Positions 44,489 through 53,906 are shown, counted from the first letter of the stretch. The stretch: 64,000 nucleotides of DNA from Sphingomonadales bacterium (GCA_016704425.1 JADJAC010000008.1:149186-213185); one strand, 5' to 3'. Translations and numbers: made by a program. Notes: generated from the sequence alone by a model not told the origin.

Positions 44489-44768
44489 GTTTTTCTCCTT
44501 CGCCCAGACGTTTGTTCAGGGCTTTCAAAAGGGGGTTGCGAAACAGGTAGGCAATCGATGTGGCTGCAATCCCGAGCGCGAGGACAGGCCGAAAACGGCC
44601 ACTGGCAAGGGCGGCCGCGCCGGCTTTCAATGCTTGCTTCCTGGCTTCGTCCTTGGCCGAGCCAAGCAATGCTTCGGGCTTCGTCCGCCTTCGGACGGTA
44701 TCGAATGTTGCCTCAAGTCTTGCCCGGGCGCGCTCGGCCTCTTCCTTGCTTTCCTCGAGACTCCTCAT
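44481..44768 (-). CDS. DUF3618-like membrane protein
   Basis: Only 95 residues: an N-terminal helix (EESKEEAERARARLEATFD) and a C-terminal hydrophobic segment (RFRPVLALGIAATSIAYLF). The RARLEATFDTVRRRT stretch fits DUF3618, small proteins with a helix then one TM. Coupled by overlaps to the genes on both sides. Confidence 0.7.
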   Translation of the reverse strand: MRSLEESKEEAERARARLEATFDTVRRRTKPEALLGSAKDEARKQALKAGAAALASGRFRPVLALGIAATSIAYLFRNPLLKALNKRLGEGEKHD

Positions 44769-45133
44769 CGCTCGTCCTTTGGTTTGAGCGAGGCCTTGAT
44801 CCGCCGCATGCCGAACAGCGCCAGCAATCGTCCAACCAGCAGCGATCCGCCGCTGACCAGCACAACCGCCCAGACGATGCCAATAATCGGGGCCAGCATG
44901 AGGATGAGGGCAAACGGTAGCGTCAGCATTGTGCCCAGCATGAGGGCCCAGCCGAACCCAACCGCGTAGATGGCGGGTTGGGCATATTCCGCCCGTTCGC
45001 CGAACTCGGCCTTGAGATAGGATGTTTCGGCAACCACGAAAGCCGTTGCATCGTCGGCAAGCTGGACCGCGAGAGCCTTCAATCCCTGATCTTCAGGGCT
45101 CGCTTCACGGTCCGTGGCTTGCGCGTCTGACAT
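44765..45133 (-). CDS. Phage-holin-superfamily-III-like membrane protein
   Basis: The 122 residues have a helical N-terminus (VAETSYLKAEFGERAEY) and two TM helices (AIYAVGFGWALMLGTMLTL and ILMLAPIIGIVWAVVLV). Such proteins, called holin-like, are usually chromosomal membrane proteins tied to the YqjD/YqjE set. The stop overlaps the next gene by four bases. Confidence 0.8.
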   Translation of the reverse strand: MSDAQATDREASPEDQGLKALAVQLADDATAFVVAETSYLKAEFGERAEYAQPAIYAVGFGWALMLGTMLTLPFALILMLAPIIGIVWAVVLVSGGSLLVGRLLALFGMRRIKASLKPKDER

Positions 45134-45658
45134 TCAGGCGTCGTCGCCATCGTTCGAGCCGGAACGGAACAAGCGCGTCAGGACGAAGCCGATCGCAGCG
45201 GCTGCGCCAATCGCGACCGCAGGCTTTTCCCGCACAAACTTCCGCGTATCAGCAACAAGATCGTCGATTTCCTTGCCCTTGAGCGAATCGGCAACGCCAG
45301 AGACGGCTGTCGCCGCGCGGCGGGCGTAGTCGCCATATTGCTTGCCAACGCGCGCATCGACAGTCTTGGCGATGTCATCGACAAAGTCCGAAATGCTGAA
45401 CAGGCCGTCAGTCGCCTTGTCTTTGCCAGTGCTTGCGTATTCGCGCGCCTTCTCGCCGGCCTTGCCGACAAAGGCCGTAGCCTGATCCTTGAATGTTTCG
45501 GCGCTGGCTGCGGCTTTTAGCCTTGTCGGCTTCACAGCCTTTGCTGCGGCTGCTTTGGGTGTGGCAGACGCTTTTGGCTTTGCTGCGGCCTTGGGCTTGG
45601 CTGCTGCCTTCTTGACGGCTGGCTTTGCAGCAGTGGTGGACGTGGGTGCTTTCGCCAT
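45134..45658 (-). CDS. Lys/Ala-rich histone-like protein with membrane-anchor tail
   Basis: The 174-residue protein begins with about 50 residues of Lys-Ala-Pro repeats (KAAAKPKAAAKPKAS), like histone H1 tails. Then come amphipathic helices (GEKAREYASTGKDK) and a C-terminal TM segment (VAIGAAAAIGFVLTRLF) preceded by RKFVREKP, the YqjD-type end. It starts at ATG 45658 with AAGGAA nine bases upstream. It heads the four-gene set, so it could tether DNA or ribosomes to the membrane. Confidence 0.7.
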   Translation of the reverse strand: MAKAPTSTTAAKPAVKKAAAKPKAAAKPKASATPKAAAAKAVKPTRLKAAASAETFKDQATAFVGKAGEKAREYASTGKDKATDGLFSISDFVDDIAKTVDARVGKQYGDYARRAATAVSGVADSLKGKEIDDLVADTRKFVREKPAVAIGAAAAIGFVLTRLFRSGSNDGDDA

Positions 45659-45771
45659 TTTGCGCAATTCCTTCAATGATAACGAACCGCAGGGTCCGCC
45701 ATTTGCCTCCAACAGTGAACACCGATATGGGGCTCGCCCATCACCGATCAACCGTCTGAGGCGATTATATA

Positions 45772-47049
45772 ATGACTGCCATCCTCGATATCCATGCCCG
45801 CCAGATCATTGATAGCCGCGGTAACCCGACCATTGAGGTCGATGTTTCACTTGAAGACGGCGCATTCGGGCGTGCAGCAGTTCCTTCGGGCGCTTCGACG
45901 GGTGCCTATGAAGCGGTGGAAAAGCGCGACGGAGACAAGACCAAATTCCTTGGCAAGGGCGTTGCCCACGCTGTCGAAGGCGTAAATGGGGAGATTTGTG
46001 AAGCGTTGCTGGGGTATGATGCCGAAGATCAGGCAGAGCTGGATGCGCGACTGATTGCGCTCGACGGGACCGAAAACAAGTCTCGGCTTGGCGCCAACGC
46101 GCTGCTTGGCGTTTCTCTGGCGTCGGCAAAGGCGGCCGCTGATTCGCGCGGACTGCCGCTGTATCGTTATGTCGGCGGCGTTTCGGCTCATGTCTTGCCA
46201 GTCCCGATGATGAATATCATCAACGGCGGCATGCATGCCGACAATCCGATCGACTTCCAGGAATTCATGATCATGCCTGTCGGGGCGGAAACCCTTTTTG
46301 ATGCGGTGCGGATGGGCTCGGAAATTTTCCATACCCTGAAAGGCAAGCTCCATGAGAAGGGCCTGGCCACCGCCGTCGGCGATGAAGGAGGCTTTGCCCC
46401 AAATCTCGCGTCACCTGCCGATGCGCTGGATTTCATCATGTCCTCGATCGAAGCTGCCGGTTACAAGCCCGGTGACGACGTCGTGTTGGCGCTTGATTGT
46501 GCCGCGACCGAATTCTTCAAGGACGGTGCTTATCACCTGGACGGTGAGGGCAGGGTACTCTCTCCCGAGGAAATGGCAGACTATCTGGCAGAACTTGCAA
46601 ACCGCTTCCCGATCGCCTCGATCGAAGACGGAATGAGCGAGGACGATTTCACAGGGTGGAAGGCACTGACCGACAAGATTGGCCAGAAAATCCAGCTGGT
46701 TGGAGACGATCTTTTTGTCACCAATCCAAAGCGCCTTGCCGACGGAATCAAGCGCGGGCTAGCCAATTCGCTGCTGGTGAAGGTCAATCAGATCGGAACG
46801 CTGACCGAGACGCTTTCGGCGGTCGATATGGCACATCGCGCCCGCTATACTGCGGTCATGTCCCATCGTTCCGGCGAAACCGAGGACTCGACGATTGCCG
46901 ATCTGGCGGTCGCTACCAATTGCGGGCAGATCAAGACGGGCAGCCTTGCGAGATCGGACCGGCTGGCCAAGTATAACCAGCTGATCCGCATCGAGGAGGA
47001 GCTCGGAAGCGTCGCGCGTTATGCCGGACGTGAGATTTTTGGACGATAA
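45772..47049 (+). CDS. eno: Enolase
   Basis: Interconverts 2-phosphoglycerate and phosphoenolpyruvate. The 425 residues include DSRGNPTIEVDVSLEDG, FGRAAVPSGASTGAYEA, GDEGGFAPNL, ALDCAATEFF, SIEDGMSEDDFTGWK, DDLFVTNPKRL and MSHRSGETEDSTIADLAV. All catalytic positions (Glu, Lys) are in place. Followed 40 bases later by ftsB. Confidence 0.98.
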   Translation: MTAILDIHARQIIDSRGNPTIEVDVSLEDGAFGRAAVPSGASTGAYEAVEKRDGDKTKFLGKGVAHAVEGVNGEICEALLGYDAEDQAELDARLIALDGTENKSRLGANALLGVSLASAKAAADSRGLPLYRYVGGVSAHVLPVPMMNIINGGMHADNPIDFQEFMIMPVGAETLFDAVRMGSEIFHTLKGKLHEKGLATAVGDEGGFAPNLASPADALDFIMSSIEAAGYKPGDDVVLALDCAATEFFKDGAYHLDGEGRVLSPEEMADYLAELANRFPIASIEDGMSEDDFTGWKALTDKIGQKIQLVGDDLFVTNPKRLADGIKRGLANSLLVKVNQIGTLTETLSAVDMAHRARYTAVMSHRSGETEDSTIADLAVATNCGQIKTGSLARSDRLAKYNQLIRIEEELGSVARYAGREIFGR

Positions 47050-47089
47050 GGACTTGATTCCATGAATCGCTTGTGATTCAAGGGGCTGA

Positions 47090-47401
47090 ATGAAACAGGC
47101 GAAACGTCTTCTTCGGTTGCTTCGGTCGGCCATATGGCCTGCCATGGCCTTGACGATTATCGCTTTTTTTGGCGGTTACGCGCTGTTCGGTTCGAACGGC
47201 GTTCTTGCCTGGGGCGATTACAGCCAGAAATATGAAGTCCGGGCCGCCGAACTCGCGGCGATCAGCAAGCAGCGGAACCAATTGGCCCACCGCGTAGCCC
47301 TGCTCGATCCGCGTCATGCCAATCCTGACCTGGTCGATGAACTCGTGCGCAAGGAATTGGGGCTGACCCAGCCGGACGAAGTGATCATCCCGCTCAACTG
47401 A
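47090..47401 (+). CDS. ftsB: Septum formation initiator FtsB/DivIC family
   Basis: The 103-residue protein has one N-terminal TM helix (AMALTIIAFFGGYALFG) followed by a coiled coil (YEVRAAELAAISKQRNQLAHRV) and ends DEVIIPLN. The short bitopic layout with a periplasmic coiled coil is that of FtsB/DivIC, which bridges FtsQ and FtsL in the divisome. The eno-ftsB-pdhA order is common among alphaproteobacteria. Confidence 0.88.
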   Translation: MKQAKRLLRLLRSAIWPAMALTIIAFFGGYALFGSNGVLAWGDYSQKYEVRAAELAAISKQRNQLAHRVALLDPRHANPDLVDELVRKELGLTQPDEVIIPLN

Positions 47402-47496
47402 CGCTCGGTTTTCGTTCATTTTCACCTGTCTGGTGATTGCCCTTGGGTGGTTCGCTTGCCTATAGGTGGCTCTGACGTAGCGTTTTCCGTTCCCAA

Positions 47497-48543
47497 ATGG
47501 CGAAAGGGCCCATCTTGGCCAAAGCTCCTGCGAAAGCATCCGAAGGATCCGCGCTTGCCCAAGCCAAGCGGTATAAGGCCAGTCAAGACGAATTGCTGCG
47601 CTTCTACAGGGACATGCTGCTGATCCGTCGGTTCGAGGAACGCGCGGGTCAGCTTTATGGGCTCGGCTTCATCGGGGGTTTCTGCCACCTTTACATTGGA
47701 CAAGAAGCCGTTGCAGTTGGCCTCCAATCGGCACTCACGCCGGGCAAAGACAGCGTGATCACGGGGTATCGGGATCATGGCCATATGCTTGCCTATGGGA
47801 TTGATCCAAAGGTGATCATGGCAGAACTGACTGGTCGTGCGGCCGGGATTTCGCTTGGCAAGGGCGGATCGATGCACATGTTTTCGACAGAGCACCGTTT
47901 TTATGGCGGACACGGAATTGTCGGTGCACAGGTGCCATTGGGAACGGGGCTTGCCTTCGGACACAAATATTCGGGCGATGGCGGGGTGTGCATGGCCTAT
48001 TTTGGAGACGGTGCTGCCAATCAGGGGCAAGTTTATGAAGCCTTCAACATGGCGGCACTGTGGAAGTTGCCAATCATTTTCGTGATCGAGAACAATGGCT
48101 ATGCCATGGGTACCAAAGTGGATCGATCAAGCGCAGAGACGGATTTCCACTTGCGCGGAACAGCGTTCAGGATCCCCGGCATCCAAGTCAATGGGATGGA
48201 TGTTCTTGAGGTGCGGGGTGCCGCCAATGTGGCGGTGGACTATGTGCGGGGAGGGAATGGCCCGCTGCTGATGGAACTCAAGACGTATCGCTATCGCGGT
48301 CATTCGATGTCAGATCCGGCAAAGTACCGCAGCCGTGAAGAAGTGCAGGATGTGCGCGAAAAGTCCGATGCCATTGAGGCCGTGAAGCGCGATCTTGCTG
48401 CAGTGGGTGTCGATGAAGAGGCACTGAAGGCCATCGACAAGGAAATCCGCCAGATCGTGGCCGAGGCGGCCGACTTTGCAGAAAGTTCGCCCGAACCGGC
48501 GCCGCACGAACTCTATACGGATGTCCTGGTGGGAACCTATTGA
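47497..48543 (+). CDS. pdhA: Pyruvate dehydrogenase E1 component, alpha subunit
   Basis: The 348 residues show LIRRFEERAGQLYGLGFIGGF, GYRDHGHMLAYG, GKGGSMHMFS, then the thiamine pyrophosphate motif GDGAANQGQVYEAFNMAAL and ENNGYAMGT. The phosphorylation-type loop YRYRGHSMSDPAKYR follows. The stop overlaps the pdhB start (TGATG). Confidence 0.97.
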   Translation: MAKGPILAKAPAKASEGSALAQAKRYKASQDELLRFYRDMLLIRRFEERAGQLYGLGFIGGFCHLYIGQEAVAVGLQSALTPGKDSVITGYRDHGHMLAYGIDPKVIMAELTGRAAGISLGKGGSMHMFSTEHRFYGGHGIVGAQVPLGTGLAFGHKYSGDGGVCMAYFGDGAANQGQVYEAFNMAALWKLPIIFVIENNGYAMGTKVDRSSAETDFHLRGTAFRIPGIQVNGMDVLEVRGAANVAVDYVRGGNGPLLMELKTYRYRGHSMSDPAKYRSREEVQDVREKSDAIEAVKRDLAAVGVDEEALKAIDKEIRQIVAEAADFAESSPEPAPHELYTDVLVGTY

Positions 48544-49877
48544 TGGCGATCGAACTCAAAATGCCGGCGCTTTCCCCAACGATGGAGGAAGGCACGCTCG
48601 CCAAATGGCTCGTCAAGACCGGGGATGTCGTGAAATCCGGCGACATTCTTGCAGAGATCGAGACGGACAAGGCAACGATGGAGTTCGAGGCCGTCGATGA
48701 AGGCACGATTGCCGAAATTCTTGTCCCGGAGGGCTCCGAAGGTGTCAGGGTCGGAACGGTCATCGCGACGATCACCGGCGAAGGCGACGCAGGGGCGCCC
48801 GCTGCGAAGGCGCCAGCGCCGGTTCCTGTACCCCCTCCTGCCAGCCCGAGGCCCGCTCCACCTGCATCTGCCGCACCAGAGGCCCCCTCGGGCGGCCCGA
48901 CCGCAAAGATGACTGTGCGCGAAGCATTGCGCGATGCAATGGCAGAAGAAATGCGCGCCGATGATCGCGTATTCGTGATGGGCGAAGAGGTTGCCGAATA
49001 TCAGGGCGCCTACAAGGTCACGCAGGGCCTGCTTGAAGAGTTCGGGCCGCGACGCGTGATCGATACGCCGATCACGGAATATGGCTTTGCCGGAATTGGC
49101 ACTGGTGCCGCGATGGGCGGACTTCGCCCGATTGTTGAATTCATGACATTCAACTTCGCCATGCAAGCCATTGATCATATTATCAATTCTGCGGCAAAGA
49201 CCAACTATATGTCTGGCGGGCAGATGCGTTGCCCAATCGTATTCCGCGGACCGAACGGCGCGGCATCCCGCGTGGGGGCGCAGCATAGCCAGAACTACGC
49301 GCCCTGGTATGCCAGCGTACCGGGCCTTATTGTCATCGCTCCCTATGATGCTGCCGATGCCAAGGGGCTGCTTCGGGCGGCGATCCAGTCACCTGACCCT
49401 GTGGTTTTCCTCGAAAATGAGCTGGTTTACGGTCGCAGTTTCGAAGTTCCCGTAGGCGACATTGTTCTTCCCATTGGAAAGGCACGTACTGTTCGCGCCG
49501 GGACGGATGTCACAATTGTCAGCTATTCCATCGGTGTCGGCCTGTCGCTTGAAGCTGCTGAACAGCTTGCGAGTGAAGGCATTGACGCTGAAGTCATCGA
49601 TTTGCGGACGTTGCGTCCGCTCGACAAGACAGCGGTCCTGGAAAGCCTCGCGCGCACCAATCGGATGGTTGTTGTGGAAGAAGGCTGGCCAACATGCTCC
49701 ATCGCGACCGAGATCATCGCGATCTGCATGGAAGATGGGTTTGATGACCTTGATGCTCCCGTTGCACGGGTATGCGATGAGGATGTGCCCCTGCCATATG
49801 CCGCAAATCTCGAAAAACTTGCGATCGTTGATGTGCCGCGGATCGTGGCGGCCGTCAGGCGCACCTGCAATCGTTGA
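48543..49877 (+). CDS. pdhB: Pyruvate dehydrogenase E1 component, beta subunit, with lipoyl domain
   Basis: Residues 1-80 are a lipoyl domain (MPALSPTMEEGTLAKWL, with lipoyl Lys in EIETDKATMEFEA), then a Pro/Ala linker (PAPVPVPPPAS), then the E1 beta core: VMGEEVAEYQGAYKVTQGL, DTPITEYGFAGIGTGAA and NGAASRVGAQHSQ. This N-terminal lipoyl E1 beta is typical of alphaproteobacteria. No E2 or E3 gene follows, so aceF and lpd must lie elsewhere. The next genes are pilus genes on the other strand. Confidence 0.96.
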   Translation: MAIELKMPALSPTMEEGTLAKWLVKTGDVVKSGDILAEIETDKATMEFEAVDEGTIAEILVPEGSEGVRVGTVIATITGEGDAGAPAAKAPAPVPVPPPASPRPAPPASAAPEAPSGGPTAKMTVREALRDAMAEEMRADDRVFVMGEEVAEYQGAYKVTQGLLEEFGPRRVIDTPITEYGFAGIGTGAAMGGLRPIVEFMTFNFAMQAIDHIINSAAKTNYMSGGQMRCPIVFRGPNGAASRVGAQHSQNYAPWYASVPGLIVIAPYDAADAKGLLRAAIQSPDPVVFLENELVYGRSFEVPVGDIVLPIGKARTVRAGTDVTIVSYSIGVGLSLEAAEQLASEGIDAEVIDLRTLRPLDKTAVLESLARTNRMVVVEEGWPTCSIATEIIAICMEDGFDDLDAPVARVCDEDVPLPYAANLEKLAIVDVPRIVAAVRRTCNR

Positions 49878-50576
49878 TCAGGTGGTTGTGAACCTGTTGC
49901 ACGTATAGGATGTCGCGGCTGGGTTCGGATTATAGACGCCATCGCCTCCCGTGGGGCCGGCAAGGTCGCGATCGTCGCGGACGACGAATGATGCTTCATA
50001 CCGGATTGTTCTCGCCGGAATGAACATTGTCCCGAACAAGGCGGGATAATCGTACACGATCTCGACAAACATCACGGCTGCGCCCGGCGGAGCCGTGATC
50101 CGGGCTGATGCCGAACCCATGCCAGCAAACGACGTGCCGGTGGCGCCAGTGCCCTGAGGCCCATAGGCCGACGCAACATTCTTCGTTCCAATGCACCGCT
50201 GCCAGTGGATCCACTGTCCACCGCTTGCATTCTGTTCAAGGCTTGACAGGATCACACGGCCATTCGACGTGAGATTCAGAGTGCTTGTCTGCCTGATCAG
50301 CCCGATGAAGCTGTCGTTGATGTCAGACTCGCGGATCTGGACGGTAGACAGTGCACTTTGGGCGCCGACGCGCGACATGTTGTCAGCCAATGCCAGTGCG
50401 GATTGCGACACGCTCTGATTGACGGTCGCGAGGTTGGTCATTTCGATGCCAAAACCGCCAACGACCATCAACAACGGCAACGCATAGGCGAATTCGATCA
50501 TCGCTATGCCGCTCGTATCGGCCCGCAACGCACGCATGATGCGCCCCGGCGCCTTTTTGAGAGATTTCAAGTGCAT
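49878..50576 (-). CDS. TadE-like pseudopilin protein
   Basis: The 232 residues begin with basic sequence, then DTSGIAMIEFAYALPLLMVV, the TadE-type signal with an E at position 5 of the hydrophobic helix. The rest is a periplasmic beta-rich domain. It overlaps the upstream TadE-like gene by 10 bp and ends the three-gene set. Tad proteins build flp-type adhesion pili, but the ATPase and platform genes are not in this window. Confidence 0.8.
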   Translation of the reverse strand: MHLKSLKKAPGRIMRALRADTSGIAMIEFAYALPLLMVVGGFGIEMTNLATVNQSVSQSALALADNMSRVGAQSALSTVQIRESDINDSFIGLIRQTSTLNLTSNGRVILSSLEQNASGGQWIHWQRCIGTKNVASAYGPQGTGATGTSFAGMGSASARITAPPGAAVMFVEIVYDYPALFGTMFIPARTIRYEASFVVRDDRDLAGPTGGDGVYNPNPAATSYTCNRFTTT

Positions 50577-51160
50577 CGTGCTGTCACCGTATAAGTGGCC
50601 TGGGTTCCATAGGGCTGGTTCCGCAGGGTTGTACTGGCAGAAATTGTCTGGTTGGGCGACCAGCCGAGCAAGCCGTACATCGGGAAGAGGCGCGGGTAGC
50701 TGACCGATGCGGTATAGACCACGATATCGTCAGAAGTGCCCTGGCCGTTGAGACCGACATCGGAATCCCAATTGCTGTTGCCGTTCTCGTCCTGGTAGCA
50801 TTCGCCGGCATCGCGCACGCCATTGCTGTTGCTGTCAGTGAAGTTTTCTGCCTGGCCAGCGCGCGTGAAGCTGGAATAACTCTTGCGGTTGAATGCCCAG
50901 GTTCCATTGGCAATGACGCGCGAAACCTGAGTCTGGACCCGACTGTTCAGTGCCGTTCCGGCAGTGCTTCCTGTTTCGAGTGTTGCGTCGCGCGCAGCCT
51001 TTTGAACCTCCCCCTGCAAGACGGAGGTCGCATAGGCGCGAAAGCCGAGATCAAACGTGCCCATCATCAGCACAAGCAGCGTGGGGGCAATTATCGCAAA
51101 CTCGATAATCGTCAGACCGCGCGTGTCTGCTGCAAATCTCTTGAACAGGTCGGGCCTCAC
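50567..51160 (-). CDS. TadE-family pseudopilin protein
   Basis: The 197-residue protein has the TadE signature DTRGLTIIEFAIIAPTLLVL at its start, then a soluble domain with a calcium-like acidic stretch (DSNSNGVRDAGECYQDENG). It overlaps the TadG-like gene by four bases. Part of the same pilus-related operon. Confidence 0.85.
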   Translation of the reverse strand: MRPDLFKRFAADTRGLTIIEFAIIAPTLLVLMMGTFDLGFRAYATSVLQGEVQKAARDATLETGSTAGTALNSRVQTQVSRVIANGTWAFNRKSYSSFTRAGQAENFTDSNSNGVRDAGECYQDENGNSNWDSDVGLNGQGTSDDIVVYTASVSYPRLFPMYGLLGWSPNQTISASTTLRNQPYGTQATYTVTARCT

Positions 51161-53130
51161 CGCGACAGCCTCAGCTTCGCAATATTGGCAGCAATCTGCT
51201 GAAACTGGGCCGTAAGCGCTGCGCTGTTCGTTGCGACATAGGCTTTGCCCGAGTCCGCACAGGTGACCAGAGTCGATGGATTGCTTGTACCGAACGCGAT
51301 TGTCCAGACGGTGATGTTATTCGCACGCGCCTGATTGCATAGCGCCTGGAACCGGGCGCTGTGCCGACTGTTAAGGTCGGAGGTCGAAGGCGTGACAGCA
51401 GCACCCGAGACGCGCCGGTCGGATTCCTCATATCCATGCGAACTGTACATGGATGGCGGCGTGTTGATCATACCGTCTGTCATGAAGATGATGTGCCGGC
51501 TGATCGGACGGCCGTTCGGCGCTGTCGTGTTTTCTGACGCAAACAGTCCGTTCGGCGAAAGCAGGCGCACACCCCAGGCCATGCCAAGGTCATGGAAGGT
51601 GTTGCCTGTCGCCACGAGCGAATTGACATAGTCCTCAACATCCGTGCGTGTGCGCACGGCCAGCTTGCTCGACGGGGCGGGGCACCAGTAAGATCCTGTT
51701 GGGCTACGGTTTGTGTTGGTATTCAGTTCGTTGTTGTAGCCGCCGCCGGAGCTTCTGTCGTAGATCAGCTCGCTCCACATTGGCCGCCAACGTGTGCCGT
51801 CGCTGCTCGGAATGGTGTTGACGTCAAGATCCCAGGCGCCGCTGGGGATTGTGGTGTAGGTTGACTGCGCGACTGTATCGCGCTCTTCGACACAGCCCTC
51901 GAACGATGTCGACGTACCAGTGACCGTCGACCCGGCCGAATTGACCAGATCGACCATATTGTATGAACCTTCGGTCGTAACCGTTCCGGAAGGTGCTGAA
52001 TTGAGGGTATAGGCAGTTACAACATTGCCGGCCTTGTAGTTGCCGACATTGTAGGCAACCGGCTTGTAGTCCCAGTTTGCAAAACCAAAGCGCCCGTTCT
52101 GGGCATAGGTGGTCGTTGCAGTTCGATAGCGACGGGTACAACTCTTTTTGCCCGAATAGGACGCCGTCACACGCTCATAGAATGTCTGGACGACGTTGGC
52201 CGGCTGGCCCTCCTGAAACACATCATTGGTCGGGACAGTCGGATTACCCGACGGGTTGGGGTTGAACCCGGAAAACGACGTGTTGTTTCCGTATTTGGTG
52301 CAATTGCTGTTGCTGATGTTGCTGCCATACGTCTGGTTAGACCAACTGCCGTAAGTCGTCGTCGGCGTCCAGCCATCAAGCGTCATGTTTGCGACGCGTG
52401 ACTGGTACGTCCAGTTATCGACCAGCCAGCCCGACTGCAGGATATTTGTATCCGTAAGTGGGTCGATCCCCATATTGACGGCCGAGGAATAGGGTACGAA
52501 GCCCACCCGGAAGCGGGCGTTGGCAGAAGTTGCTGCACTGACGGTATCATAAAAGCTGAGCACGGCCGCCCGCAATCCGACAATCTTCGACCCAGGACCG
52601 GAACCGCAGTTGCTGTCGTCCGGGCAGTCGGCCATCGAGCCGGTCACGTCGAGGACGAGCATCACATCGGTGTTGGCAACTTCGAGGCGGGCATCGCACT
52701 GCACGTTCAAATCGATCTGCGTGTTGCCGAAAATCTGCATCACGGCCATCGGTACCCGTGCAGTAGCTGTTCCTGTCACCTGGCCGTCATTTGTCCGCGC
52801 TGGCGTGAAAGTGATGTTGGTCGTGCCGAAGGAGCCAGAGGGGAAATTGTTCGAGAAAAAGGCGCGCGCGCGGGCATCAGCCGTTGAATCAAAAGTTGTT
52901 CCCGACATGTATTTCCGACCGGCTAGAACGCCGGCATCGCAGGCCTGCTGGAGACGGGACTTCACTAGATACGCGCGGCCCATGTCCACACCAGACCCGA
53001 TCATGGCCGTCAGCGGGATGATCGCGCCAGCGACGAGCATCAGGGTATTACCCGCCGTATTGCTGCGCAGGCGGCTGATGAGTCCCTTTGCGGAAGATAC
53101 GCCAACAGTCATAGAGTCACGTTCGTTCAT
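51157..53130 (-). CDS. TadG-like protein with von Willebrand factor A domain
   Basis: The 657 residues begin with RLRSNTAGNTLMLVAGAIIP, a TadG/TadE-type N-terminal helix (putative Flp-pilus assembly TadE/G-like), then a VWA domain from about residue 150: LVLDVTGSMADCPD is the MIDAS, and HIIFMTDGMINTPP near residue 545 supplies a later metal-site segment. A large Asn/Thr/Ser-rich insertion sits between. It leads the pilus operon. Probably surface-exposed and adhesive. Confidence 0.88.
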   Translation of the reverse strand: MNERDSMTVGVSSAKGLISRLRSNTAGNTLMLVAGAIIPLTAMIGSGVDMGRAYLVKSRLQQACDAGVLAGRKYMSGTTFDSTADARARAFFSNNFPSGSFGTTNITFTPARTNDGQVTGTATARVPMAVMQIFGNTQIDLNVQCDARLEVANTDVMLVLDVTGSMADCPDDSNCGSGPGSKIVGLRAAVLSFYDTVSAATSANARFRVGFVPYSSAVNMGIDPLTDTNILQSGWLVDNWTYQSRVANMTLDGWTPTTTYGSWSNQTYGSNISNSNCTKYGNNTSFSGFNPNPSGNPTVPTNDVFQEGQPANVVQTFYERVTASYSGKKSCTRRYRTATTTYAQNGRFGFANWDYKPVAYNVGNYKAGNVVTAYTLNSAPSGTVTTEGSYNMVDLVNSAGSTVTGTSTSFEGCVEERDTVAQSTYTTIPSGAWDLDVNTIPSSDGTRWRPMWSELIYDRSSGGGYNNELNTNTNRSPTGSYWCPAPSSKLAVRTRTDVEDYVNSLVATGNTFHDLGMAWGVRLLSPNGLFASENTTAPNGRPISRHIIFMTDGMINTPPSMYSSHGYEESDRRVSGAAVTPSTSDLNSRHSARFQALCNQARANNITVWTIAFGTSNPSTLVTCADSGKAYVATNSAALTAQFQQIAANIAKLRLSR

Positions 53131-53255
53131 GGTTGATCCCCGACCAGATTGCTGGTTCAGCGTCCGGCCATGAACCTGAGACGGCTAACACGGGTTGAAG
53201 TGACAAGGTTAATGCGGTTTTTTCCATATTCTCCGGTAAACGGCACAATTCGCCA

Positions 53256-53906
53256 ATGATTGAGCTTTCAGCCGAGCAAGGGTTGGCGCTGGCATTTTGC
53301 GGTGCGCGGGCTCGGGGGCTCTTTTCTAACTTGCTGCAATTCGACCGGAATCTCGCTCGGGCCGTGCAGCAGGAGAATGCGCCAATCGTTGGACAGATCC
53401 GGCTTGCATGGTGGCGGGATCAGGTCGCGGAGTCTCCGGGGCGCCGGACCCCAAGTCCGATGCTTGATGGGCTCATGCAAGGCTCGGCCCTCGCAGGGCA
53501 ATTACTCACCCAAATCATCGACGCATGGGAAATTCTGCTGGCGGAAGGGGAATTGTCAGACGAGACACTCCTAAACTATGCCAATGGGCGGGGCGGGGGA
53601 GTTTTTTGCATGGCCGCAACCCTGTCTGATACCGACGCTACGGAGGCGTTGGAAGCGGCCGGAACACTTTGGGCCCTGGTCGATTTTGCCAGACACTGCG
53701 CAGATCGTGCGATGTCAGAACATGTCCTCGGCCTTGCGCGAACGTTTTGTGGCTCGGCCCGGCGCCTTCCAGGATCGCTTCGGCCATTTGCACTATTGGC
53801 TTATTTTGCCGAACGGGATGCCATTCGCGGCTTCGATCGCCTCATACCGCTAGGATCGCCACGGCGTATCGCGCAAGCCTGGAAATTTTCTCTCGGTATG
53901 GGCTGA
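53256..53906 (+). CDS. Squalene/phytoene synthase-like protein
   Basis: The 216-residue protein has FSNLLQFDRNLARAV and the QIRLAWWRDQV motif of the squalene/phytoene synthase superfamily, but it lacks the classical DxxxD pairs of the active enzymes and is shorter (about 290 expected). It therefore resembles the NDUFAF6-type branch, a respiratory complex I assembly protein in mitochondria. A catalytic role in terpenoid synthesis is unlikely. Confidence 0.8.
   Translation: MIELSAEQGLALAFCGARARGLFSNLLQFDRNLARAVQQENAPIVGQIRLAWWRDQVAESPGRRTPSPMLDGLMQGSALAGQLLTQIIDAWEILLAEGELSDETLLNYANGRGGGVFCMAATLSDTDATEALEAAGTLWALVDFARHCADRAMSEHVLGLARTFCGSARRLPGSLRPFALLAYFAERDAIRGFDRLIPLGSPRRIAQAWKFSLGMG

Noticed and set aside
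53256..53906. True phytoene synthase of a carotenoid pathway
   Set aside because: The protein is short and lacks the aspartate-rich motifs; no other carotenoid gene is adjacent.
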